64,000 nucleotides of DNA from Rebecca billardiae RCC1528 (Eukaryota; Haptophyta), in NCBI GenBank assembly GCA_965240325.2, contig OZ251235.1:186001-250000 (forward strand), written 5' to 3'. The notes beneath the pieces are model-generated. The model made no database searches. It was not told the DNA's origin and worked only from the letters and a program-made list of their open reading frames with translations. Both the position numbers and the translations under genes were made by a program. Shown one piece after another: positions 41,301-53,216 of this stretch. Positions within the stretch are counted from its first letter, which is position 1. Each line of letters opens with the position of its first letter.

Positions 41301-41842
41301 TCGCGACGCTGCGACTCGTGAACTCTAGTCGAGCGTTGTAGCCAAAACGACGAAGGCCACTATGACGTGTGTGTGAGCCTTGCGTGACGATGCGACGTGA
41401 CGATCGCCCCGGCAAGAGAGTCAGTCGTGCAGCTTTCTGCACTGCTCAACGAACAGACGGTCCACGCGCGTACGCGGCATCATTTCATTGTTCTCGATCC
41501 GCGCCGAGGCTTCACGGCGCGCGCTCACACTACGCCTACATCGCCCGGCGGCAATGCCCGCGTCGCGTCGCGCAAGGCACGTGCACGCTCGGCTGAGAGG
41601 TATGCCGAGCTTGCGGTTTGGCGGCGCATGAGTGCACGGCGGCCAAGGCGCGAGACAGGCGAAGTCAGGCAAGGCGCGCGGCGCGCTGCGGCGCGCGAGG
41701 CCATCAACCAGCCGCGACACCGCGCCAGATCGCTCGGCGTGCGCGGCAGCGGCCGCACGAGCCCACGCCGTGCACGTCCCGAGCGGCCCGCCGCAGCGGC
41801 GGCGGCCGCGCGCGCCGCTCCGCTGCAAAAATCTGTAAGCGA

Positions 41843-44800
41843 GGCAAATTGTCCATGCTGGTGGAGTTATTGTAAACTCGCGCCAGAAAAAAGGAGAGGG
41901 GAGGAAAAAGGAGGGGGAGGAGGGAAGGAGGGAGAAGAGAGGGGGAGAAGAGAGGGAGGAAAAGGAGGATCATCGTAGTCGGTGATAGTGGTCAGTCTGA
42001 TACAGCTGGGCGCTCGGTCAGGGACATCATGTCTCGGCTACAGACGTGACATCCGTCGACTGTAGTGGCTGAATCGGTTACGCCTGCTCGTCGTCGCGCG
42101 CTCGGCGCTTCGAAATCACTGTCGTGGTGCCGTGATTGTGACAACAGGCGACGACAGTGACCCTCCGCCGCAGGCAAAGCGCACGCCGTCAGACCTGGGC
42201 TCAGTGAGGCGGTAGCGGTGCGCACACGCCCTGCCGTCACAAACACATGCCGATGCATTCAATGGGCGTCTGGCTGTTTCACTCATCGACAACTGCTGCC
42301 GAGCAAGAGGAGCGCTCGAGTGAGGCGCGTCTAAGGCATGGTATCACGCCACGCAGTCAGCGGCCAGCGAGCAAGTGGGCGGCACTCCGCCCATCAGCAG
42401 CCTCCGCACACGTGTGAGCTGTGGTGGAGCTGTGCAGGTGGTCACGCGACAGACGAGAGGAGGCGGCGGAATGCGGGCGAACAGTCGCCTCAGCCGATGC
42501 GCACGAAAGCGTGTGTCGGTCAGCGGATGGCTACCTCGTACACACACGGCACAGTGCACGGCTGCCAACAGCACGTGCCACTGGGTGGGTCGCTCTCACA
42601 AAGGACTCAGCGCCGCGAGAGCGAGGAGCGCTGGCCTGACGACGGGGGGCGCGAGTGCAGGTGCGGTGGACCGGTGCCGCGGCCTGTATGCGACTCCCGA
42701 TGCAAATGCGCGCGCGCGTGCGCGTAAGGGTGTCGTCCAGCCTCTGCGGCACTCAGACTCTGGAAGGCTGCTGCGGTGCACACATGTGCCTTCCTCAGCC
42801 GCCTCACGCGCCAAGTGGCACGCATCACGGCGGCGAGAGCGTCCGCGACGTTGGCGATCGCAGGGCCGACCCCTAGCAGCTTCAGCGCCTCGTCCTCGGT
42901 ACCGCCCGGAGCCCAAAGCTGCTGAAGCTCTGGGCCGACCACGATCTCACACTCACCTACCGTGCAGCAGGGGCCTGCTTTGCGAGCGCGGTCGTACGTG
43001 CATGGTCCCTTGCTCCACGGTGTGCTTTCTCTCGCAAATCCGCTGCTGATCGCGCCTCTCAGCCATGCGCCCAGCGCCGCCGCGACAAGCTGCGCAGCGC
43101 CGCGGCTGTCGGCGCGCGCGAGGGCGGCCGCGACTAGGCACGCGACGGCAGGCGGTGCGCTGTGCGGCGCGGCGGCGGGCGGCGCGTTCGGCACTGCCGG
43201 CGCCACAGAGGCCGCGCGCTCGCAGCTGAGATTGCGGTGCGCGTCTACCCATCACCCGCGTCGCCGACCGCTGGCGGCAGCGGTGGCCGCCGAGGGCCGC
43301 GCGCACTGGCGGCGTAGGTGTGCCGCGCGCCGCCGAGCGTGCACGCGGGCGCGCGTGTGTGCGTCACGTCGTCGGGAAAGGGCAACGCCACGGCGCCCCG
43401 CATCTGCCGCGGCCGGCATGGCGACACGAGATACGGCCGCGTCCCCCGAAGGTCAGCGGCGCTAACACCGAAGTCAGCAACGTGAGCAGCGCCAACCTCG
43501 ACGCTGACAAGAGCTGGACTGCTTCGGCTTAGCTGTCAGACGCCACGTGGGTGGTCAGGCGCGTCCCCTGCCGACACGTGCATATGTGCCAGTGGGAGTG
43601 ATGCACGCGAGGCCACGGCGTTTAGCGTCGATCGTGCGTTGCCAAACGCGCCTTGAGGTCGCTCCCCACGCGCGGTCTGTGAGGGTGTTTGAACCCCTCG
43701 CCGGGCGCCATCGTCAGCGACCAAGTGCGAGGGCCGGAGGAGGGGAGTCAACGAGGGCCAAGGGCGTTGTCGCCACGAGGCCTCCGCCAACTCGTGCAAC
43801 CATTGGCTGAGCCAAAAGATGGCAGTCTGAAGTCCTATGTGAGCCAAAAGATAGCCCAATAAGTAAAAGTCCTGCCTAGGCCCTTCCGGACAGCCAAAAG
43901 AGTCCACCAGCATGCCCTAGTAGCCGTAAGCGGGCAAATTGTCCATGCTGGTGGAGTTATTGTAAACTCGCGCCAGAAAAAAGGAGAGGGGAGGAAAAAG
44001 GAGGGGGAGGAGGGAAGGAGGGAGAAGAGAGGGGGAGAAGAGAGGGAGGAAAAGGAGGATCATCGTAGTCGGTGATAGTGGTCAGTCTGATACAGCTGGG
44101 CGCTCGGTCAGGGACATCATGTCTCGGCTACAGACGTGACATCCGTCGACTGTAGTGGCTGAATCGGTTACGCCTGCTCGTCGTCGCGCGCTCGGCGCTT
44201 CGAAATCACTGTCGTGGTGCCGTGATTGTGACAACAGGCGACGACAGTGACCCTCCGCCGCAGGCAAAGCGCACGCCGTCAGACCTGGGCTCAGTGAGGC
44301 GGTAGCGGTGCGCACACGCCCTGCCGTCACAAACACATGCCGATGCATTCAATGGGCGTCTGGCTGTTTCACTCATCGACAACTGCTGCCGAGCAAGAGG
44401 AGCGCTCGAGTGAGGCGCGTCTAAGGCATGGTATCACGCCACGCAGTCAGCGGCCAGCGAGCAAGTGGGCGGCACTCCGCCCATCAGCAGCCTCCGCACA
44501 CGTGTGAGCTGTGGTGGAGCTGTGCAGGTGGTCACGCGACAGACGAGAGGAGGCGGCGGAATGCGGGCGAACAGTCGCCTCAGCCGATGCGCACGAAAGC
44601 GTGTGTCGGTCAGCGGATGGCTACCTCGTACACACACGGCACAGTGCACGGCTGCCAACAGCACGTGCCACTGGGTGGGTCGCTCTCACAAAGGACTCAG
44701 CGCCGCGAGAGCGAGGAGCGCTGGCCTGACGACGGGGGGCGCGAGTGCAGGTGCGGTGGACCGGTGCCGCGGCCTGTATGCGACTCCCGATGCAAATGCG

Positions 44801-47800
44801 CGCGCGCGTGCGCGTAAGGGTGTCGTCCAGCCTCTGCGGCACTCAGACTCTGGAAGGCTGCTGCGGTGCACACATGTGCCTTCCTCAGCCGCCTCACGCG
44901 CCAAGTGGCACGCATCACGGCGGCGAGAGCGTCCGCGACGTTGGCGATCGCAGGGCCGACCCCTAGCAGCTTCAGCGCCTCGTCCTCGGTACCGCCCGGA
45001 GCCCAAAGCTGCTGAAGCTCTGGGCCGACCACGATCTCACACTCACCTACCGTGCAGCAGGGGCCTGCTTTGCGAGCGCGGTCGTACGTGCATGGTCCCT
45101 TGCTCCACGGTGTGCTTTCTCTCGCAAATCCGCTGCTGATCGCGCCTCTCAGCCATGCGCCCAGCGCCGCCGCGACAAGCTGCGCAGCGCCGCGGCTGTC
45201 GGCGCGCGCGAGGGCGGCCGCGACTAGGCACGCGACGGCAGGCGGTGCGCTGTGCGGCGCGGCGGCGGGCGGCGCGTTCGGCACTGCCGGCGCCACAGAG
45301 GCCGCGCGCTCGCAGCTGAGATTGCGGTGCGCGTCTACCCATCACCCGCGTCGCCGACCGCTGGCGGCAGCGGTGGCCGCCGAGGGCCGCGCGCACTGGC
45401 GGCGTAGGTGTGCCGCGCGCCGCCGAGCGTGCACGCGGGCGCGCGTGTGTGCGTCACGTCGTCGGGAAAGGGCAACGCCACGGCGCCCCGCATCTGCCGC
45501 GGCCGGCATGGCGACACGAGATACGGCCGCGTCCCCCGAAGGTCAGCGGCGCTAACACCGAAGTCAGCAACGTGAGCAGCGCCAACCTCGACGCTGACAA
45601 GAGCTGGACTGCTTCGGCTTAGCTGTCAGACGCCACGTGGGTGGTCAGGCGCGTCCCCTGCCGACACGTGCATATGTGCCAGTGGGAGTGATGCACGCGA
45701 GGCCACGGCGTTTAGCGTCGATCGTGCGTTGCCAAACGCGCCTTGAGGTCGCTCCCCACGCGCGGTCTGTGAGGGTGTTTGAACCCCTCGCCGGGCGCCA
45801 TCGTCAGCGACCAAGTGCGAGGGCCGGAGGAGGGGAGTCAACGAGGGCCAAGGGCGTTGTCGCCACGAGGCCTCCGCCAACTCGTGCAACCATTGGCTGA
45901 GCCAAAAGATGGCAGTCTGAAGTCCTATGTGAGCCAAAAGATAGCCCAATAAGTAAAAGTCCTGCCTAGGCCCTTCCGGACAGCCAAAAGAGTCCACCAG
46001 CATGCCCTAGTAGCCGTAAGCGGGCAAATTGTCCATGCTGGTGGAGTTATTGTAAACTCGCGCCAGAAAAAAGGAGAGGGGAGGAAAAAGGAGGGGGAGG
46101 AGGGAAGGAGGGAGAAGAGAGGGGGAGAAGAGAGGGAGGAAAAGGAGGATCATCGTAGTCGGTGATAGTGGTCAGTCTGATACAGCTGGGCGCTCGGTCA
46201 GGGACATCATGTCTCGGCTACAGACGTGACATCCGTCGACTGTAGTGGCTGAATCGGTTACGCCTGCTCGTCGTCGCGCGCTCGGCGCTTCGAAATCACT
46301 GTCGTGGTGCCGTGATTGTGACAACAGGCGACGACAGTGACCCTCCGCCGCAGGCAAAGCGCACGCCGTCAGACCTGGGCTCAGTGAGGCGGTAGCGGTG
46401 CGCACACGCCCTGCCGTCACAAACACATGCCGATGCATTCAATGGGCGTCTGGCTGTTTCACTCATCGACAACTGCTGCCGAGCAAGAGGAGCGCTCGAG
46501 TGAGGCGCGTCTAAGGCATGGTATCACGCCACGCAGTCAGCGGCCAGCGAGCAAGTGGGCGGCACTCCGCCCATCAGCAGCCTCCGCACACGTGTGAGCT
46601 GTGGTGGAGCTGTGCAGGTGGTCACGCGACAGACGAGAGGAGGCGGCGGAATGCGGGCGAACAGTCGCCTCAGCCGATGCGCACGAAAGCGTGTGTCGGT
46701 CAGCGGATGGCTACCTCGTACACACACGGCACAGTGCACGGCTGCCAACAGCACGTGCCACTGGGTGGGTCGCTCTCACAAAGGACTCAGCGCCGCGAGA
46801 GCGAGGAGCGCTGGCCTGACGACGGGGGGCGCGAGTGCAGGTGCGGTGGACCGGTGCCGCGGCCTGTATGCGACTCCCGATGCAAATGCGCGCGCGCGTG
46901 CGCGTAAGGGTGTCGTCCAGCCTCTGCGGCACTCAGACTCTGGAAGGCTGCTGCGGTGCACACATGTGCCTTCCTCAGCCGCCTCACGCGCCAAGTGGCA
47001 CGCATCACGGCGGCGAGAGCGTCCGCGACGTTGGCGATCGCAGGGCCGACCCCTAGCAGCTTCAGCGCCTCGTCCTCGGTACCGCCCGGAGCCCAAAGCT
47101 GCTGAAGCTCTGGGCCGACCACGATCTCACACTCACCTACCGTGCAGCAGGGGCCTGCTTTGCGAGCGCGGTCGTACGTGCATGGTCCCTTGCTCCACGG
47201 TGTGCTTTCTCTCGCAAATCCGCTGCTGATCGCGCCTCTCAGCCATGCGCCCAGCGCCGCCGCGACAAGCTGCGCAGCGCCGCGGCTGTCGGCGCGCGCG
47301 AGGGCGGCCGCGACTAGGCACGCGACGGCAGGCGGTGCGCTGTGCGGCGCGGCGGCGGGCGGCGCGTTCGGCACTGCCGGCGCCACAGAGGCCGCGCGCT
47401 CGCAGCTGAGATTGCGGTGCGCGTCTACCCATCACCCGCGTCGCCGACCGCTGGCGGCAGCGGTGGCCGCCGAGGGCCGCGCGCACTGGCGGCGTAGGTG
47501 TGCCGCGCGCCGCCGAGCGTGCACGCGGGCGCGCGTGTGTGCGTCACGTCGTCGGGAAAGGGCAACGCCACGGCGCCCCGCATCTGCCGCGGCCGGCATG
47601 GCGACACGAGATACGGCCGCGTCCCCCGAAGGTCAGCGGCGCTAACACCGAAGTCAGCAACGTGAGCAGCGCCAACCTCGACGCTGACAAGAGCTGGACT
47701 GCTTCGGCTTAGCTGTCAGACGCCACGTGGGTGGTCAGGCGCGTCCCCTGCCGACACGTGCATATGTGCCAGTGGGAGTGATGCACGCGAGGCCACGGCG

Positions 47801-50202
47801 TTTAGCGTCGATCGTGCGTTGCCAAACGCGCCTTGAGGTCGCTCCCCACGCGCGGTCTGTGAGGGTGTTTGAACCCCTCGCCGGGCGCCATCGTCAGCGA
47901 CCAAGTGCGAGGGCCGGAGGAGGGGAGTCAACGAGGGCCAAGGGCGTTGTCGCCACGAGGCCTCCGCCAACTCGTGCAACCATTGGCTGAGCCAAAAGAT
48001 GGCAGTCTGAAGTCCTATGTGAGCCAAAAGATAGCCCAATAAGTAAAAGTCCTGCCTAGGCCCTTCCGGACAGCCAAAAGAGTCCACCAGCATGCCCTAG
48101 TAGCCGTAAGCGGGCAAATTGTCCATGCTGGTGGAGTTATTGTAAACTCGCGCCAGAAAAAAGGAGAGGGGAGGAAAAAGGAGGGGGAGGAGGGAAGGAG
48201 GGAGAAGAGAGGGGGAGAAGAGAGGGAGGAAAAGGAGGATCATCGTAGTCGGTGATAGTGGTCAGTCTGATACAGCTGGGCGCTCGGTCAGGGACATCAT
48301 GTCTCGGCTACAGACGTGACATCCGTCGACTGTAGTGGCTGAATCGGTTACGCCTGCTCGTCGTCGCGCGCTCGGCGCTTCGAAATCACTGTCGTGGTGC
48401 CGTGATTGTGACAACAGGCGACGACAGTGACCCTCCGCCGCAGGCAAAGCGCACGCCGTCAGACCTGGGCTCAGTGAGGCGGTAGCGGTGCGCACACGCC
48501 CTGCCGTCACAAACACATGCCGATGCATTCAATGGGCGTCTGGCTGTTTCACTCATCGACAACTGCTGCCGAGCAAGAGGAGCGCTCGAGTGAGGCGCGT
48601 CTAAGGCATGGTATCACGCCACGCAGTCAGCGGCCAGCGAGCAAGTGGGCGGCACTCCGCCCATCAGCAGCCTCCGCACACGTGTGAGCTGTGGTGGAGC
48701 TGTGCAGGTGGTCACGCGACAGACGAGAGGAGGCGGCGGAATGCGGGCGAACAGTCGCCTCAGCCGATGCGCACGAAAGCGTGTGTCGGTCAGCGGATGG
48801 CTACCTCGTACACACACGGCACAGTGCACGGCTGCCAACAGCACGTGCCACTGGGTGGGTCGCTCTCACAAAGGACTCAGCGCCGCGAGAGCGAGGAGCG
48901 CTGGCCTGACGACGGGGGGCGCGAGTGCAGGTGCGGTGGACCGGTGCCGCGGCCTGTATGCGACTCCCGATGCAAATGCGCGCGCGCGTGCGCGTAAGGG
49001 TGTCGTCCAGCCTCTGCGGCACTCAGACTCTGGAAGGCTGCTGCGGTGCACACATGTGCCTTCCTCAGCCGCCTCACGCGCCAAGTGGCACGCATCACGG
49101 CGGCGAGAGCGTCCGCGACGTTGGCGATCGCAGGGCCGACCCCTAGCAGCTTCAGCGCCTCGTCCTCGGTACCGCCCGGAGCCCAAAGCTGCTGAAGCTC
49201 TGGGCCGACCACGATCTCACACTCACCTACCGTGCAGCAGGGGCCTGCTTTGCGAGCGCGGTCGTACGTGCATGGTCCCTTGCTCCACGGTGTGCTTTCT
49301 CTCGCAAATCCGCTGCTGATCGCGCCTCTCAGCCATGCGCCCAGCGCCGCCGCGACAAGCTGCGCAGCGCCGCGGCTGTCGGCGCGCGCGAGGGCGGCCG
49401 CGACTAGGCACGCGACGGCAGGCGGTGCGCTGTGCGGCGCGGCGGCGGGCGGCGCGTTCGGCACTGCCGGCGCCACAGAGGCCGCGCGCTCGCAGCTGAG
49501 ATTGCGGTGCGCGTCTACCCATCACCCGCGTCGCCGACCGCTGGCGGCAGCGGTGGCCGCCGAGGGCCGCGCGCACTGGCGGCGTAGGTGTGCCGCGCGC
49601 CGCCGAGCGTGCACGCGGGCGCGCGTGTGTGCGTCACGTCGTCGGGAAAGGGCAACGCCACGGCGCCCCGCATCTGCCGCGGCCGGCATGGCGACACGAG
49701 ATACGGCCGCGTCCCCCGAAGGTCAGCGGCGCTAACACCGAAGTCAGCAACGTGAGCAGCGCCAACCTCGACGCTGACAAGAGCTGGACTGCTTCGGCTT
49801 AGCTGTCAGACGCCACGTGGGTGGTCAGGCGCGTCCCCTGCCGACACGTGCATATGTGCCAGTGGGAGTGATGCACGCGAGGCCACGGCGTTTAGCGTCG
49901 ATCGTGCGTTGCCAAACGCGCCTTGAGGTCGCTCCCCACGCGCGGTCTGTGAGGGTGTTTGAACCCCTCGCCGGGCGCCATCGTCAGCGACCAAGTGCGA
50001 GGGCCGGAGGAGGGGAGTCAACGAGGGCCAAGGGCGTTGTCGCCACGAGGCCTCCGCCAACTCGTGCAACCATTGGCTGAGCCAAAAGATGGCAGTCTGA
50101 AGTCCTATGTGAGCCAAAAGATAGCCCAATAAGTAAAAGTCCTGCCTAGGCCCTTCCGGACAGCCAAAAGAGTCCACCAGCATGCCCTAGTAGCCGTAAG
50201 CG
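41843..50202. mobile_element. four tandem identical 2090-bp TIR-element units
   Basis: Units start at 41843, 43933, 46023 and 48113, each 2083 bp (GGCAAATTGTCCATGCTGGT ... CATGCCCTAGTAGCC) plus GTAAGCG. All frames are identical between units with an exact 2090 offset. Unit ends form an imperfect terminal inverted repeat around CATGCTGGTGGA. The whole array is flanked by GTAAGCGA (41835-41842 and 50196-50203), an 8-bp target duplication, and the undisturbed target (ATCTGTAAGCGAAGCTCC) can be read in the opposite arm at about 40840-40860. Internal junctions carry only GTAAGCG. Each unit has a purine-rich tract (41887-41970 in unit 1) and a codon-like minus-strand frame. An 8-bp duplication suggests a hAT-like element. 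Confidence 0.88.
42607..43206 (-). CDS. unrecognised ORF in the 2090-bp unit (four copies)
   Basis: 199 codons, repeated identically at 44697-45296, 46787-47386 and 48877-49476. Its middle part has balanced composition (for example CTVGECEIVVGPELQQLW and EDEALKLLGVGPAIANVADA), unlike the low-complexity shadow frames, and may be a true exon; a GTGAGT donor-like site occurs inside it. No transposase catalytic motif and no known family were recognised. It could be a captured host gene fragment or part of a degraded transposase. Confidence 0.35.
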   Translation of the reverse strand: MAPAVPNAPPAAAPHSAPPAVACLVAAALARADSRGAAQLVAAALGAWLRGAISSGFARESTPWSKGPCTYDRARKAGPCCTVGECEIVVGPELQQLWAPGGTEDEALKLLGVGPAIANVADALAAVMRATWRVRRLRKAHVCTAAAFQSLSAAEAGRHPYAHARAHLHRESHTGRGTGPPHLHSRPPSSGQRSSLSRR

Positions 50203-50262
50203 AAGCTCCGGCGCCGGACTCCGCTGGAGTCGGCGACCCTGACCACCCTTGGTGTGCGCAAG

Positions 50263-51392
50263 CAAGGGCGGTAAGGGCTGTCAACTCCCAGTGGCGCCGA
50301 GTGGCGGAGGTTGGTTGCCCCTCAACTCGTGCGGCCTCGCGGCGCAGCGGCTAAGTCTCCTGGGGCGCCGCCCAGGAGGGCGCGTGGGGTGCGCACGCCG
50401 CGTGCTCCTGCGGCCGCGGCAGCGGCCGCGGACACGGCGCGCGTGGTTGGTCGCATGCTAGACAGTATGTAGTACCCTCCCACGCCGCGCGCCGTGCTCG
50501 CCGGTGCCCTCGCCGTGCCTCAGGCCAGCCGCGCACGCGCGCCGCACCAATGGCCAGCCGTGGCCACGCGCCAGCCGCCGGCGCGCGCGCGGTGCGCGGT
50601 GCGGTCGGCGCGGGTCGGGCGCGCGCCCGGGGCGAGGCTTGTGTATGTTGGGCGCGCGTCATGCCGCCTCGCGCCGCCGCGCTGGAGCCCGCATGGGTCG
50701 GCGCGCACGCGTTCTCATGCTGTCGAGTGTGCATTGCCATGTTTGAAAATGCTCATGTTGAGACGATCATGGGAAGGCAGCGACGCGTGATAGACAAGCG
50801 CAGACCACTGATATGAGCACGACTAGCATCATACTATGGCACGCGAGCCCCCAAGTGCTCGCGTTCCTCGCACTCAGTGCGCTCACAGCCGCTTGTCCAA
50901 GCTCATTTCTGATGGCCGAGGAATGCTCGACGAGCACCCTTCAGCAGCCGCGTGGAACGTGATCAAGCTCGTGTGCGGCGGCGCGAGGCGGCATGACGCG
51001 CGCCCATCATACACAAGCCTCGCCCCGGGCGCGCGCCCGACCCGCGCCGACCGCACCGCGCACCGCGCGCGCGCCGGCGGCTGGCGCGTGGCCACGGCTG
51101 GCCATTGGTGCGGCGCGCGTGCGCGGCTGGCCTGAGGCACGGCGAGGGCACCGGCGAGCACGGCGCGCGGCGTGGGAGGGTACTACATACTGTCTAGCAT
51201 GCGACCAACCACGCGCGCCGTGTTCGCGGCCGCTGCCGCGGCCGCAGGAGCACGCGGCGTGCGCACCCCACGCGCCCTCCTGGGCGGCGCCCCAGGAGAC
51301 TTAGCCGCTGCGCCGCGAGGCCGCACGAGTTGAGGGGCAACCAACCTCCGCCACTCGGCGCCACTGGGAGTTGACAGCCCTTACCGCCCTTG
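50263..51392. mobile_element. foldback element next to the AP2 gene
   Basis: Arms of 418 bp (50263-50680 and 50975-51392), nearly identical and inverted, surround a 294-bp loop. Ends are CAAGGGCGGTAAGGGCTGTC and its complement, flanked by GCGCAAG (50256-50262 and 51393-51399), an apparent 7-bp duplication. The ends resemble those of the outer element (AAGGGTGGTCAGGGTCGCC), so both probably belong to one family. No coding capacity is visible. Its left flank overlaps the 9-bp duplication of the outer element. Confidence 0.8.
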
Positions 51393-51557
51393 GCGCAAGG
51401 GAGGTCGTGTGCGCCCGCGCCGCGCGAATTCCTTTGGCGCGAGTGCGCGAGAGTTGAGCGACCGGTGGCTGACGTCTTGCTCGGGAGGCGCGCTAGCGCG
51501 AGCTCTCGCGGCGAGGCGCCGGTCCGAGCCGAGGTAGCACGCTCGCGAGCATCGAAC

Positions 51558-53216
51558 ATGTGGCCGGACGAGGACGACCTCTGCAGTGGTTGGACTCAGG
51601 ACGAGGACGGCGTGGCTGGCGCGCCGGGTGTCAACCAGCGCGATGTTGACGAGGGCGACTCGCCTCTGGTGCTCGACGACGCGGCGTGCGCCGATCGTGC
51701 TTCGGAGGGCGACGGCGGAGCGGTCGGCAAGGCACCCGATGCCGTCGGCGACTGTCACCGGCGTGCGCAGCTCACGTGCGTCGACGAACCCTTGAGTGGC
51801 GACCTCCAGCCCGAGCAGCAGCACGCCCCGCACACCGACGGCACGGGCAGCGAGCCGGCTCGCAAGCAGGCGCCCGAAGGCAAAAGCGCGTGGCTGCACG
51901 GCACAAGGGAGAAGACGTCGCCGTACATTGGCGTCTCCTTGTATCGTGGCCTTTGGCGCTCGTATATCAATGCGAACGGCTTCGCCAAGGGCCTGGGCTT
52001 ATTCGAGGACGCGGAGGAGGCCGCGCGCGCGTACGACCGTATCGCCTCCAAGCTCGGCCGCGCCATCAACTTCCCGGATGAGGTGCCGGAGGGCGGGTAC
52101 GTGCTGAACGAGGAGGAGGAGGAGGTCGTGGATCCCCGGCGCCGGCCCTCCGCGCAGAACAGGCACCTTCGCGACCGCGCGTCCCTCAAGAAGCCCCAGG
52201 CACCGGAGCCACCGAGCACGCGCGCACAGCCCGCTGCCAGGCTGGGGCGCGAGCTGCGCGAGCGAGCGGCGATCAGGCCACCGCCGTACATGCCTCCCTT
52301 CCACCATGGCTCGCACAGCGCGGGGCCCGCGCCCGCTGCGAAGCGCCGCCGCACAGAGCGGGCGGAGGGCGACCGAGCCGCTTCGGCGCCTCGGCCCCGG
52401 CTGTCGCCGGTCCGGCGCTCCGCGGCCGGCGAGGGCGCCTCGGACGACGGCGCGAGTTCCACCGATGTCGAGCAGGAGGAGAGCGAGGCGGAGGAGGAGG
52501 AGGAGGAGGAGGAGGAGGAGAGTTCGGACGAGGAGCCCGAGGCGGGGGCAGAGGCCGCCGCCGAGTGCAAGAGCAAGCGGCCCACCTCCAAGTTCACGGG
52601 GGTGTCCGCGGCCAACGACGACGGCAGCCGGTGGATCGCGCGGATTGCGAGTGAGCACATCGGCTCCTACGGCAGCGAGGAGGAGGCGGCGCGAGCGTAC
52701 GACGCCGAGGCTGTCAAGCTTGGCGGCTCGTACCTCCAGAGGCTCAACTTCCGGCTCGAGCACGGCTTGTCCGGCAAGGCGCAGGAGCGGCCGCGGCCGA
52801 AGCCCACGCACGCCAACGGCGGCGGGCAGCCCATCCCGCCCGCGCAGGCGTCGCACGTACCCGCCCCGGAGGCCGCATCGACGCCGGCTGCCACTGCCGG
52901 CCGCGGCCCACGCGTCCACAGTGCAGGCCCGCGGGCGCAGCCCTCTTCAGCTGCACGCCCCACGGCCACCCCGTCACCGCCGCAAGGTCGCTACCCATCG
53001 AGCACACCCTCGCCGAGCGGCGACACTCCCACCTTCCCGGGGAGTGCGCAGGCCGCTTCGACTTCGAGCGCGGAGCACGCCGACCTGATGCGCCTCTTCG
53101 TCTCCGGGCTCAAGCACGCGCGGGAGTTGCACGCTGAAGGCCACGTGGAGTCCGAGTTCGTCGCGTCGACGGCGCAGTACCTCCTGGGCGCACTCAGGCA
53201 GGCGTCTGGGCAGTAG
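51558..53216 (+). CDS. AP2-domain transcription factor with two AP2 domains
   Basis: 552 aa, single exon. The frame is open upstream to within the foldback element, but the first ATG is at 51558 (MWPDEDDLCSGW). The first AP2 domain is at about residues 118-175 (SPYIGVSLYRGLWRSYI, FEDAEEAARAYDRIASKLG, INFPDE). The second is at about 338-399 (SKFTGVSAANDDGSRWIARI, YGSEEEAARAYDAEAVKLGG, LNFR). Between them lie a basic NLS-like KRRRTE and a run of Glu/Ser (about 305-326). The C-terminus is Pro/Ser-rich and ends in a short helical segment (LMRLFVSGLKHARELH). A nuclear DNA-binding regulator is expected; targets are unknown. The first domain's spacing is closer to protist AP2 than to plant ERF proteins. 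Confidence 0.85.
   Translation: MWPDEDDLCSGWTQDEDGVAGAPGVNQRDVDEGDSPLVLDDAACADRASEGDGGAVGKAPDAVGDCHRRAQLTCVDEPLSGDLQPEQQHAPHTDGTGSEPARKQAPEGKSAWLHGTREKTSPYIGVSLYRGLWRSYINANGFAKGLGLFEDAEEAARAYDRIASKLGRAINFPDEVPEGGYVLNEEEEEVVDPRRRPSAQNRHLRDRASLKKPQAPEPPSTRAQPAARLGRELRERAAIRPPPYMPPFHHGSHSAGPAPAAKRRRTERAEGDRAASAPRPRLSPVRRSAAGEGASDDGASSTDVEQEESEAEEEEEEEEEESSDEEPEAGAEAAAECKSKRPTSKFTGVSAANDDGSRWIARIASEHIGSYGSEEEAARAYDAEAVKLGGSYLQRLNFRLEHGLSGKAQERPRPKPTHANGGGQPIPPAQASHVPAPEAASTPAATAGRGPRVHSAGPRAQPSSAARPTATPSPPQGRYPSSTPSPSGDTPTFPGSAQAASTSSAEHADLMRLFVSGLKHARELHAEGHVESEFVASTAQYLLGALRQASGQ

Larger units (their letters stand above)
31305..50250. mobile_element. outer long-inverted-repeat (MULE/foldback-like) element, interrupted by other elements
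   Basis: Terminal repeats AAGGGTGGTCAGGGTCGCC (31305 on) and the complement ending at 50250 are flanked by a perfect 9-bp direct repeat GGTGTGCGC (31296-31304 and 50251-50259), a size typical of Mutator-like elements. The arms can be followed through the insertions: left arm 31305-31329 plus 40829-41209, right arm 41492-41842 plus 50203-50250, around a 280-bp loop (41210-41491). The original element was therefore about 1.1 kb with 0.4-kb arms and no transposase: a non-autonomous foldback element. Its left arm was later hit by the element at 31330-40819 and its right arm by the 2090-bp unit array. Confidence 0.82.

Noticed and set aside
42375-43049. 224-codon plus-strand frame in each 2090-bp unit as the transposase
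   Set aside because: No DDE/D or hAT C-terminal motif and a biased Arg/Ser/Ala composition; the minus-strand frame is more protein-like, and even that is unassigned.
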